From Ignavibacteriota bacterium (GTDB taxonomy: Bacteria; Bacteroidota; Ignavibacteria; Ignavibacteriales; Melioribacteraceae), in assembly GCA_013112585.1 (NCBI GenBank), contig JABFGH010000019.1:1-64000 (forward strand): a stretch of 64,000 nucleotides of DNA. Reading direction: 5' to 3'. Positions 46,486 through 54,790 of this stretch are shown piece after piece. The notes below the pieces were generated by a model. The model was given only the letters and a program-made list of their open reading frames with translations. It ran no database searches and was not told where the DNA came from. Numbering within the stretch: the first letter of the stretch is position 1; each line of letters starts with the position of its first letter. The translations under genes and the position numbers were made by a program.

Positions 46486-47775
46486 CTAATTAAATTTTCT
46501 ATCACTAATTTTTCTATAAATAAACTCGAGTAATAATGCACCCAAAAAAACGAATAATGTTCCATAAATAATAAATCCGTTTGATTTAATTTGATAATAA
46601 AGAAGTGCTAAAAATACAGTGGAAAGAAGCAGAATATTAATAGATAATAACAGTTTATTTCCACCAACTTTTTTAAGAAGCTTGTAGTGTGAGATTAGAA
46701 CAAATATATAGATTGTTGTAAAAATAATACTGACAATGGATGCAATACCAGCCATGTTCAGTAAAACAGAAAATGAAATACTTAAAGCCGCAGTAAGATA
46801 TAAACCCTCTTCGGATTTAAACCATACTTTCCGTTCAAAAAAATCGGGCAGTTCACCATCCTTTGCTAAAGAATATGAAATATTTGCACCGCCGTATAAA
46901 GTTGCATTTAAAGCCGATGCTATAGAGAACAAGGCTCCGATAGAAATTAGGAGAAATCCGAAGTTACCCAAAAATGGTTTTGCCGCAATTGCAAGAGCAT
47001 TCTCTTTAACATTTATAAGTTCATCAATTGAAATATTTCCTACAGCAGTTAAAGAAACTAAAAGATATATTAACATTGCTATGCTAATGCTTATATATAT
47101 TGCTCTTGGAATATTTACCGAAGGATTTTTTATGTTTTCCGATGCATTGGTGATCAGACCAAAACCCATATATGAAAGAAAAAATATTACAGAAGCATGC
47201 AGCATTCCATTTATGCCTTGGCTGTTTAATGACGGCGTTAAGTTTGCCGGTTTAACAGATAGAAGTCCAAATGCAGCAAAAAATAATAATATTAATATTT
47301 TAACCGATACTATATAAAACTCTATTTTGCCAACTGCTTTTGAACCAAAGAAATTTAGAACAGTAAAAAAAAGTACAACAAATATTTCTGCAATTGTCAC
47401 ATTAACAGAATTAGTACTAAGGTTAAACAGAGGCAAAAAATATCCGCTAAATGCTTTTGCAAACATAGCAATTGAAACTACATACGTTAACCACAGCAGT
47501 ACACTTAAGGTACCGGTAATTAAGTTATCACCGATGGCTTTTGTAATAAAAGTAATAGGACCGGCATTAGATATAAATTTTGTACCTAATTTTGAGTATG
47601 AATATGCAACTGCGAAAGCATATAAGCCGGATAATAAAAATGCTTCGGGTAAATTTTGTCCGGCAATTTCTGCTCCAATTCCAAAAATAGAAAATATACT
47701 TGCACCTATCATTGTGCCGACTGCCATTGATACCGCAGCAGAGAGACCCATTTTATTTTTCTTGTTTGTCTGCAT
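46486..47775 (-). CDS. APC-family amino acid/amine permease
   Basis: This is a 429-aa protein with about twelve hydrophobic segments. The N-terminal motif VGTMIGASIFSIFGIGAEIAG matches the unwound first helix of APC transporters, and helix 6 reads FFLSYMGFGLITNASENIKNPSVNIPRAI-like. The substrate is not predictable. The start ATG overlaps the last base of the TerB-like gene stop (TGATG), so translation is coupled. Confidence 0.85.
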   Translation of the reverse strand: MQTNKKNKMGLSAAVSMAVGTMIGASIFSIFGIGAEIAGQNLPEAFLLSGLYAFAVAYSYSKLGTKFISNAGPITFITKAIGDNLITGTLSVLLWLTYVVSIAMFAKAFSGYFLPLFNLSTNSVNVTIAEIFVVLFFTVLNFFGSKAVGKIEFYIVSVKILILLFFAAFGLLSVKPANLTPSLNSQGINGMLHASVIFFLSYMGFGLITNASENIKNPSVNIPRAIYISISIAMLIYLLVSLTAVGNISIDELINVKENALAIAAKPFLGNFGFLLISIGALFSIASALNATLYGGANISYSLAKDGELPDFFERKVWFKSEEGLYLTAALSISFSVLLNMAGIASIVSIIFTTIYIFVLISHYKLLKKVGGNKLLLSINILLLSTVFLALLYYQIKSNGFIIYGTLFVFLGALLLEFIYRKISDRKFN

Positions 47776-48200
47776 CAGTTTTTCTGTACTACAAAATTTT
47801 TGATTTCGTACGAAGCGGTTGATAGTTTTTCAGACTGATCAAAATAGTTTTCCAGTTCCCAGTAAAGCCATTGTTTCGATAAACTATTTAGTGATGCAAT
47901 ATTCCACAGCCTCTTTAGTTCATTCAGTTGGAGGTTATCATCAGCCATGGCAATTTTTATGCTATCTCTTAAAAAAGCCTCTGCGAAAAGCACATGTGAA
48001 AATTTCGGCGGTTCAGCATACTTAAATTTAGTTTCGGTAATTCTACTAAATGCTTCTTCAATATGATGATCACTAAAACCTAAAATTGAACCAATGTCTT
48101 TTATCATGCCGTACCTTTTTGAGGACATTTCATTTAATCTTATATTCAGAAGCACAATTCCTTTCAAGTAATTGTTTCGATCTTCCAAATTCATATTCAT
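47775..48200 (-). CDS. TerB-like small helical protein (tentative)
   Basis: This is a 141-aa mostly helical protein. The segment AEAFLRDSIKIAMADDNLQLNELKRLW (split around residues 75-103) resembles the acidic TerB motif where an Asp-rich turn precedes a Glu-Leu helix. TerB domains are linked to metal ion and membrane stress modules, but the function is unclear. ATG 48200 is chosen for the GGAG seven bases upstream; the longer TTG start would overlap that site. It is translationally coupled to the permease. Confidence 0.5.
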   Translation of the reverse strand: MNMNLEDRNNYLKGIVLLNIRLNEMSSKRYGMIKDIGSILGFSDHHIEEAFSRITETKFKYAEPPKFSHVLFAEAFLRDSIKIAMADDNLQLNELKRLWNIASLNSLSKQWLYWELENYFDQSEKLSTASYEIKNFVVQKN

Positions 48201-48246
48201 AATTAACTCCAAATATTTTTCTTAGCCTATATATAATTGATTATGC

Positions 48247-48780
48247 TTATTCTCTGTTTTTTGACTGCCGGGTTAATCTGCTTAATTCTTTTTCAACTTC
48301 AACAGGAATTATAGGTTCTTTAATAAAATCATTCAATAAAAAGAGAAGATCAGCCGGGTCATCATAGATGTTTTTCTTTTTAAGTTCACTTAAAACATGA
48401 TGAGCACCAAGCCGAAAGTAAACGGATTGATACTTTATAGCTAATTCTTCGAGCAAAGGAATAAGACTAATAATACCGAGAGCAATTAATCCCTCTGCGG
48501 CAAGCCATCTAATATCAAACTCTTCATCATTTAGTGCTTTAAGCAGCAGCGGTATTCCTTCTTTATTTTTAATCTGTCCCACTGTTTTTACAGCTTCCCA
48601 CCTTGTGGTTAAATCTTCGGAACTAATTAATTCTTCTAAATAAGCAATAGCGGGCGTTCCAATTTTTGCTAATAGATGCCTCGACTTTTTACGTTCAACA
48701 CCATTTTTACTTGATAGATTTTTAATTAGTCCTCCAATAATACTTTTATGATTTATTTTATTTTTTGATGATGTTTTCAT
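48247..48780 (-). CDS. HEAT-repeat protein
   Basis: This is a 177-aa helical-repeat protein. At least three HEAT-type units are visible, for example LTTRWEAVKTVGQIKNKEGIPLL and FDIRWLAAEGLIALG. No enzyme domain or membrane segment is seen. Such proteins are protein-protein adaptors. It starts 30 bp after the proton ATPase with a good AAGGAG site, so it may be a partner or regulator of that pump; this is an inference from position only. Confidence 0.75.
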   Translation of the reverse strand: MKTSSKNKINHKSIIGGLIKNLSSKNGVERKKSRHLLAKIGTPAIAYLEELISSEDLTTRWEAVKTVGQIKNKEGIPLLLKALNDEEFDIRWLAAEGLIALGIISLIPLLEELAIKYQSVYFRLGAHHVLSELKKKNIYDDPADLLFLLNDFIKEPIIPVEVEKELSRLTRQSKNRE

Positions 48781-48810
48781 TTTTATTGTTATCTCCTTAT
48801 TACTAGAAAA

Positions 48811-51249
48811 TTATGTAGTAATCATTTTCGCTGAATTTATATGTTTGTAAAAAAATACTTTTATAAAGTCGGTTAATATAAATGAGGCTATGGCGTACCC
48901 CCATACAAAAAGAGCTAACTGCCAACCGATAGGGGAAATAAACCAGCCGTAAACTGCAAATACAGTTGCAAGTATTTTGGTAGCTATTGCAGAAAGCACT
49001 AATGTTCTGGAAGGACTATTAGACCAAAAGTGATCTCTGGTTCTAGCAACAAAAATTGTAAGATGCCCAGCAATTGCTAGTTTTAAAAAAATGAAAGACT
49101 GAAGAACTCCGGCGGATAATTGCAGTAGATCTCTTCCTATATAGAAAATTAAAAAAGAAAAAATTACGCCAGCTATACCGAGCATCGTTCCTAACCCAAG
49201 TACTTCGTGCATGTTCCATCTTTCCGGTTTAAGTGAATACTTTGCATTATCAGTTGCGATTGCAATTATTGGGGCATCATTTAATAATGCAAGCAGTACA
49301 ATCATTACAGCAGTTACCGGATAAAAATTAAAAGCTAAAATTGATAGAGTTAAAAAGAGCAAAACGCGAACGGTCTCTGCAATTCTATAAATGGAATAAC
49401 TTGTCATCCTCTGAAAAATTTTACGGCTCTCTTTTATTGCATCTATAATAATAGATATACCGGGCGAGGTTAAAACAATTGCAGCAGCAGATTTTGCAGC
49501 ATCGGTTGCCCCTGCTACAGCAATACCGCAATCCGATTTTTTTAATGCCGGTGCATCATTAACCCCATCACCGGTCATGCCTACTATATGTTTTAGTTTT
49601 TGAAGCGTACTTACTATTGAAAATTTATGTTCAGGAAAAACCTGTGCAAAACCATCGGATGTCTCTACTAACTCTTCGAGTTCATTTGCGTTAAGAGAGG
49701 TTAATTTGCCAGCATCAACAATATTCGATTTTATTCCAAGTTTTTTACTGATCTGTTTTGCTATTGCAGTATTATCCCCTGTAATCATTTTAACATCTAC
49801 ACCCATTGCATTAGCCTTTTTAATTGTTTCTGCCGCATCTTCCCTTGGCGGATCAAATAGAGGAATTAATCCGGCTAACTGCCAATCGGAATTTTCCTCC
49901 TTTCTTGCTGCCGAAATGATTCTATATCCCATTTCGGCATACGTTTGAATTGCTCTATTAAGTTCTTCTTTATCCTTATTGTTTTTAGAACAGAGTTTTT
50001 CAATTACTTGCGGGGCGCCTTTACTTACAGTAATTACATTATTGTCCGAATCAATTATTTGAGCTTCTGTTCTTTTAATTACCGGATCAAATGGAATGAA
50101 TTTTTTTATTTTAAATTTTGTCAAACGATCAGATAATTCTTCGTCATTTTCAGCCTTATTAAGTACAGCATTATCAATGCTATCGTTATCTTCTCTGCGT
50201 GAAGCTAAAGCAGCGTAAAGAAAAACATCCGTCTCGGTAAAACTTCCGACAGGTTTAGGTTTTCCGACGGTTAATTTATTTTGAGTTAGTGTACCCGTTT
50301 TATCCGAGCATAAAATGTCCATGCCTGCAAGTTCTTCAATTGAAGACAGCTTGCTTACTATTGCCTTTTTCTTTGCTAGATTAGTTGCACCAACTGCCAT
50401 TGTTATTGTTAATATGGCAGGCAGGGCAACCGGTATGGATGCAACTGTTAATACCATGGCAAATCTTAGTGTTTCCATCAAATTATCGTGGCGAAAAATT
50501 GAAACGATTAAAATTAAAAGAATTAAAATAACTGCCGAGACAATGAGAAAATTCCCTATCCGGATTACTGCTTTTTCAAAATGACTTTTTGTATTTGCCT
50601 CATCAACTAATTTAGCAGTTTTACCAAAATAGGTATTCATACCTGTTTTGGTAACTACACCTGTCATTTCGCCTCTTGTTACAACTGCGCCGGAGTATGC
50701 GTCGTCAAGCAGTTTTTTTTCTGCTGCTATCGATTCGCCGGTTAGTGCTGATTCATCACATTCCAAGTATTCACCCTCAACTAATTTTACATCTGCTGGA
50801 ATTATATCTCCCAGTCTAAGCCTAATAATATCACCGGGTACAAGTATTCGTGCTTTTACATTTTTCCAATTGTTATCGCGTAATACTCTTGCATTAAGTG
50901 CTAATTTGTTTTTCAGCATATCAATTGCGTGATCGGCTTTGCGGTCGTGCCAGTAGCCTACAATTACATTCATAAATAATAGGGCTGTGATAATTCCAAA
51001 ATCAGCATAGTGATGAACAATTAAAGATAAGATAGCAGCGGTTTCTATCATTATGGGTATTGGACCCCAGAAGTAATTTAGAAGTTTAAGCAGCGGACTT
51101 TTTTTATTCTCCGTGATCTCATTAAACCCGAACTTATTAAGTTTTTCAGCCGCTTCTTTTTCTAACAATCCCTTTTTATTTGTGTCAAGCTCGTTATAAA
51201 TCTCCCGCTGCTTCAATTCTATATGATCAATTTGATTATCCTTGTACAT
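48811..51249 (-). CDS. P-type ATPase of the plasma-membrane proton pump type (P3A)
   Basis: This is an 812-aa ion pump. The cytosolic phosphorylation motif CSDKTGTLT has Asp316, and ALTGES, MITGDN and GDGVNDAP are all present. The segment PVALPAILTITMAVGATNLAKKKAI ahead of it (split over two runs) and LLNDAP in the sixth helix region match P3A H+-ATPases of archaea, plants and fungi rather than Ca2+ or heavy-metal pumps. No extra C-terminal autoinhibitory domain is seen. The start at 51249 is set by GGAG eight bases upstream; a longer frame to 51348 lacks one. The downstream genes for HEAT, TerB-like, permease and Mg/K transport may form an operon with it. Confidence 0.88.
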   Translation of the reverse strand: MYKDNQIDHIELKQREIYNELDTNKKGLLEKEAAEKLNKFGFNEITENKKSPLLKLLNYFWGPIPIMIETAAILSLIVHHYADFGIITALLFMNVIVGYWHDRKADHAIDMLKNKLALNARVLRDNNWKNVKARILVPGDIIRLRLGDIIPADVKLVEGEYLECDESALTGESIAAEKKLLDDAYSGAVVTRGEMTGVVTKTGMNTYFGKTAKLVDEANTKSHFEKAVIRIGNFLIVSAVILILLILIVSIFRHDNLMETLRFAMVLTVASIPVALPAILTITMAVGATNLAKKKAIVSKLSSIEELAGMDILCSDKTGTLTQNKLTVGKPKPVGSFTETDVFLYAALASRREDNDSIDNAVLNKAENDEELSDRLTKFKIKKFIPFDPVIKRTEAQIIDSDNNVITVSKGAPQVIEKLCSKNNKDKEELNRAIQTYAEMGYRIISAARKEENSDWQLAGLIPLFDPPREDAAETIKKANAMGVDVKMITGDNTAIAKQISKKLGIKSNIVDAGKLTSLNANELEELVETSDGFAQVFPEHKFSIVSTLQKLKHIVGMTGDGVNDAPALKKSDCGIAVAGATDAAKSAAAIVLTSPGISIIIDAIKESRKIFQRMTSYSIYRIAETVRVLLFLTLSILAFNFYPVTAVMIVLLALLNDAPIIAIATDNAKYSLKPERWNMHEVLGLGTMLGIAGVIFSFLIFYIGRDLLQLSAGVLQSFIFLKLAIAGHLTIFVARTRDHFWSNSPSRTLVLSAIATKILATVFAVYGWFISPIGWQLALFVWGYAIASFILTDFIKVFFYKHINSAKMITT

Positions 51250-51478
51250 GAACTTTCTCCATTTATTTCGTAAGCAAATTAGCATTGCAAAATGAAGATT
51301 TAATGAACTTATCGAATAGATAAATGTTAATGAGGAATCTTGTGCCACAAGTTCAAAATTTTATTTAGTGATTAAAGATATTGTAATTGGATTGCGGAGG
51401 TCTCTCCATAACCTATGCAGGCGAAAAACATAATAGTTTGTGCATAACGACTTCCGATAGGCGGTGATGCTGCTGCGG

Positions 51479-52891
51479 TTAATTTTTGTAGCGGGGTAAA
51501 ATTACTTTAAAAGTACTGCCTTTATTTAAAATACTGCTGACTTCAATGTAACCTCCATGCGATTCTGCAATTAATTTAACAATTGAAAGCCCCAGCCCGC
51601 TGCCGCCGGATTTACGAGCGCGGTCTTTATGAACCCTGTAGAACCGAGTAAATATATTATCGATATCCTCCGCCGGTATGCCGCTGCCATTATCCTTAAT
51701 TTCAACAACGGCTTTATTTTCTTTTATGTTCAATGATATAAAAATACTTTCTTTAACCGGAGAATATTTTATCGCATTATCTATTAAGTTAAAAAAGAGT
51801 TGGTATAATCTAAGTTTATCACCTTTGATAATAACTGGAACTATATCGACTATTGTTATTTTCTGTTCTTTAAGTTCGGCTAATACTTCGGCATCGGCAA
51901 TTACTTCTTGTAAAATATTTTTTAGATTTAGTTCTTCAAATTTAAAGATAGTATTTACATCTTCAGTTTTTGAAAGGAGCAGCAAGTTGTTAATCAAATG
52001 ATTAAGCCTGGAAATCGTTTCAATATCCTGAACTAATTTTTCTTTTAGTTCTATACTTAAATCAGTGTTATTAATTTCATTTTCCCAATGCAGCCTTAAT
52101 ATAGAAAGGGGAGTTTTTAGTTCATGGGCGGCATCGGTTAAAAATTGCTGCTGACTCATAAATGCATTTTGAAGCCGGGTTAATAAATCATTTAATACTT
52201 TGGAAAGCTGCCCTAATTCATCATGTTCATTTTCTACCTTAATTCTCTCGGTTAAGCTGCTTCTGCTTATCTGTTTTGCTCTTTGTGTTATTATATCTAC
52301 CGGGCGAAGCGATTTTAAAGTTAAGTAGTATCCGCCTATTCCTATTAAAATTAAACCGCCTAAAAGTGCAATTAATAAAACAAACAAAAATTTCTTAAGT
52401 GATTCTTCAATCTTTGTTATTGGAAGCCCGATTGTTGCCCGTCCAATTACTTGGTTGTTATAAAACAGCTGTCGTGAAATAACACGGAATGTAATTTCAT
52501 TATCATCTTTTGCCATTAAAGAATCATTTGTAATTGCAGCTTTTAGATGTCTTGTATATCGCTTTTCGATTGGGGATTCGGGAGTATCTATTTCTAAATT
52601 TATATTTTCTGCTAAACTCGAGGAGTATATAGGTTCGTCTAATTTATTATGAATGATAAGGTAATAATCGGTAAATAGATTTATACTTTCGGCAATTTTA
52701 TTTAGCTCGTTAAAATTATTATCTGCGGGGCTGTAACTTCGTTCAATTGTATCAACTACAATGTTTAACTCTTTATCAAACGCCATATATAACAAATGCT
52801 GTACCCCGTAGAACAAACCAATATTAAAAATTATTAGAATAGTAAAGGTAACGGCATAGTACCAAAGTGTTAGTCTATATCTTATTTTCAA
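51479..52891 (-). CDS. Sensor histidine kinase
   Basis: This is a 470-aa inner-membrane kinase with two helices (about 10-33 and 167-190) flanking a periplasmic domain of about 130 aa. A HAMP domain follows at about 190-245. A HisKA domain has His256 in AAHELKTPLS, and an HATPase domain has N (FFNLIDNAIKYS), G1 (DNGSGIP), F and G2 (GSGLGLSI) boxes. It autophosphorylates and passes phosphate to the regulator encoded just upstream, whose stop overlaps its start by 4 bp. Location next to the proton ATPase operon suggests envelope or ion stress as input, without direct proof. Confidence 0.93.
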   Translation of the reverse strand: MKIRYRLTLWYYAVTFTILIIFNIGLFYGVQHLLYMAFDKELNIVVDTIERSYSPADNNFNELNKIAESINLFTDYYLIIHNKLDEPIYSSSLAENINLEIDTPESPIEKRYTRHLKAAITNDSLMAKDDNEITFRVISRQLFYNNQVIGRATIGLPITKIEESLKKFLFVLLIALLGGLILIGIGGYYLTLKSLRPVDIITQRAKQISRSSLTERIKVENEHDELGQLSKVLNDLLTRLQNAFMSQQQFLTDAAHELKTPLSILRLHWENEINNTDLSIELKEKLVQDIETISRLNHLINNLLLLSKTEDVNTIFKFEELNLKNILQEVIADAEVLAELKEQKITIVDIVPVIIKGDKLRLYQLFFNLIDNAIKYSPVKESIFISLNIKENKAVVEIKDNGSGIPAEDIDNIFTRFYRVHKDRARKSGGSGLGLSIVKLIAESHGGYIEVSSILNKGSTFKVILPRYKN

Positions 52892-53568
52892 GATTCATCC
52901 TTAACTATATAGCCTACCCCTCTTACAGTTTCTATCGGGTTTAAGCCGGCTGTTTGACTAATTTTTTTTCTTAAGTTTTTAATGTGTACATCTACAAAGT
53001 TTGTCATATTAAATATATCAAAATTATCACCCCAAACATGTTCGGCAATTGAAAGACGCGACAGCACTCTATTTTTATTATAAATTAAAAATTCTAAAAT
53101 GGAATATTCCTTTGCCGTTAATGAAATTATTTTTTTATTTACTCTAACTTCGTGGGTTGTTGTGTTAATTTCTATTGAATCTAAATTGATTACAGAAGAT
53201 TTTACTTCACTCTCTCTACGTAAAAGTGAGCGGACACGTGCTACTAATTCGGGTATTGCAAATGGCTTTGTTAAATAATCGTCAGCCCCTAAATCAAGTC
53301 CTTTTACCTTATCTTCAATCTGATCTTTAGAGGTTAATAACAGAATGGGCGTTGTAATTTTTTCCCTTCTAACTTCCGCTAAAATTTGAAGTCCGCTAAT
53401 TTGCGGAAGCAAAATATCGAGAATCATTAAATCATACTCTTCCGTTAACGCCAGTTCCAATCCGCTATCTCCGCTAAATGCTGTTTCCACATAATATTTT
53501 TCACTTTCCAATAAACTTTTTATTCGTAAGGCTAATGATTCTTCATCTTCAACTACTAATATTCTCAT
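52888..53568 (-). CDS. OmpR/PhoB-family response regulator
   Basis: This is a 226-aa regulator. The receiver domain has acidic residues Glu7-Asp8-Glu9, phosphoacceptor Asp51 (LILDILLP), Thr79 and Lys101 (LTKPF). A winged-helix DNA-binding domain occupies about 125-224, with LTAKEYSILEFL and VDVHIKNLRKKI. It is the cognate partner of the overlapping histidine kinase. Likely targets are nearby envelope or ion-transport genes, but I could not identify its binding site. Confidence 0.94.
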   Translation of the reverse strand: MRILVVEDEESLALRIKSLLESEKYYVETAFSGDSGLELALTEEYDLMILDILLPQISGLQILAEVRREKITTPILLLTSKDQIEDKVKGLDLGADDYLTKPFAIPELVARVRSLLRRESEVKSSVINLDSIEINTTTHEVRVNKKIISLTAKEYSILEFLIYNKNRVLSRLSIAEHVWGDNFDIFNMTNFVDVHIKNLRKKISQTAGLNPIETVRGVGYIVKDES

Positions 53569-53680
53569 AATATTTTTACATTTATTTTATAAATCTTAAA
53601 AGAACAAATTATTTAAATAAAGGAAAATTTACCAATTCGATTACTAAATTCCAGTACCAACAATTTATTAAAAGCCAAGT

Positions 53681-53833
53681 TTAAACTTTAACGGCAACAT
53701 AAAAAGTTAAATTACCTCTTGCAACTAATAAAGAGAATGTACCGCCTTCGTCAAGTTCAGTGATTAAGCTATAAACATTAATAATAACTAGCAGATAGTT
53801 TTTAACAGATTTAGTATTTTTTGTTTGTTCCAC
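53681..53833 (-). CDS. Putative small protein of 50 aa
   Basis: A GTG-initiated frame (GTG at 53831-53833, TAA at 53681-53683) begins 3 bp after the stop of the secreted coiled-coil gene. AGAGG, five bases from the GTG, is a fair ribosome site. The peptide begins VEQTKNTKSVKNYLLVIINV and ends LTFYVAVKV, with LITELDEGGTFSLLVARG in the middle. The composition looks coding. I recognise no family. If real, it is cotranscribed with the gene at 53837-54358. Confidence 0.45.
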   Translation of the reverse strand: MEQTKNTKSVKNYLLVIINVYSLITELDEGGTFSLLVARGNLTFYVAVKV

Positions 53834-53836
53834 TTT

Positions 53837-54358
53837 TTACCTCTGAATTTCCTCGATTTCTTTCATCTTATAATCTAAATGATTCTGCAGCTTTTTAATC
53901 TCTCGATGATCTTCGGTTTCTGCTTTTTTAATTTGAGAATATATATCGGAAATGATTCCGGATATATCTACTGGTATGTTTTTACCTAACAATTTTTTTA
54001 ATGAAAGTGCATCAACATAAGCCCCGGCTAAATGTTCGTCCATTTTTTTAAGGTGTTTATTTATCTCTTTTAACTTTTCGGCTGGAATATGTTTAATCAT
54101 TTCTGAAATAGATTTGTTAGTTAATTTAATTTCATTCTCCAGCCGTGTCAGCTCTGTTTCCAACTCTATTTTTCCAAAGTTTTTTTTATTAGTAAGCTGA
54201 TACAAATTTTTTGCCGTATTTATAATATGATTAAGATTGTAGGTTATTTGTCGGGAATAATAAACTTCTAAAGATTTATTTTTGGGATTTGAAAATAGAT
54301 TGTTGGATAAAACTAATAATAAAAGTATTCCTACAAGCCGAATAAATTTATTTAACAT
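53837..54358 (-). CDS. Secreted helical/coiled-coil protein of unknown function
   Basis: This is a 173-aa protein with a signal peptide (about 1-23, LLLLVLSNNLFS). The rest is almost wholly helical and rich in Lys and Glu with heptad-like spacing, for example LETELTRLENEIKLT and IKKLQNHLDYKMKEIEEIQ. It has no cysteines and no enzyme motif. It lies upstream of the two-component system on the same strand, so it could be a periplasmic partner of the kinase. I do not recognise a family. Confidence 0.6.
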   Translation of the reverse strand: MLNKFIRLVGILLLLVLSNNLFSNPKNKSLEVYYSRQITYNLNHIINTAKNLYQLTNKKNFGKIELETELTRLENEIKLTNKSISEMIKHIPAEKLKEINKHLKKMDEHLAGAYVDALSLKKLLGKNIPVDISGIISDIYSQIKKAETEDHREIKKLQNHLDYKMKEIEEIQR

Positions 54359-54587
54359 AATACACCTCTTAAATTTTTATTAACATTATCTTCAACGATT
54401 AAAGGCATTAAAAAATTCAACTGAAATTATTTATTTTAGATGAAGATTTTATGAAGAAAAGAAATTCTTATGCAGGCATAGCTATTTGCATGAAGATTAA
54501 GGGTGAGGGAATCTCAATGTTTTCGAAGGAAAATTTCTAAAGTCAAAAAAAATAATTGATGATTAAGACAATGGATGGTATCTAACT

Positions 54588-54782
54588 TTACTTAAGATTG
54601 TTTAAAAATTCGCATGCAGTTTTAATATGATCTTCTAATTTCTGCTTCGGAATCTTCTCCAAATTTCTGCTGAAAAAAACAGTTCTATTATTTGAAGAAA
54701 AATATTTTTGATGCTTGTGAATAAAATTCCAAAATAATGCGTCCCAAATTTTTGTCCAATCGCCCGACTTATAATCACTCAT
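54588..54782 (-). CDS. C-terminal part of the cryptochrome/photolyase, in a -1 frame relative to the main part
   Basis: This is a 64-codon frame starting with the ATG that overlaps the TGA of the main photolyase frame. The sequence MSDYKSGDW..DALFWNFIHKHQKYF..N continues exactly where the family reads KMSxY and then has its C-terminal helix bundle. A single -1 slip on the A7 run (54782-54788) would fuse the parts into a 495-aa protein of normal family length. On its own it is not a sensible protein. Real frameshift, programmed slippage and a homopolymer sequencing error are all possible. Confidence 0.75.
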   Translation of the reverse strand: MSDYKSGDWTKIWDALFWNFIHKHQKYFSSNNRTVFFSRNLEKIPKQKLEDHIKTACEFLNNLK

Positions 54783-54790
54783 TTTTTTAC
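54779..54790 (-). other. Frameshift site: A_AAA_AAA heptamer followed by TGA
   Basis: In the reading frame the codons are GTA AAA AAA TGA. The seven A residues sit in the X_XXY_YYZ phase used by -1 frameshifting, directly ahead of the stop. After a -1 slip the next codon is ATG and the family-conserved sequence resumes. Confidence 0.7.

Noticed and set aside
46736-47803. Two long plus-strand frames (193 and 158 codons) opposite the APC permease
   Set aside because: They mirror the permease gene on the other strand, which has clear family motifs and coupled translation; the mirror frames lack domains and ribosome sites.
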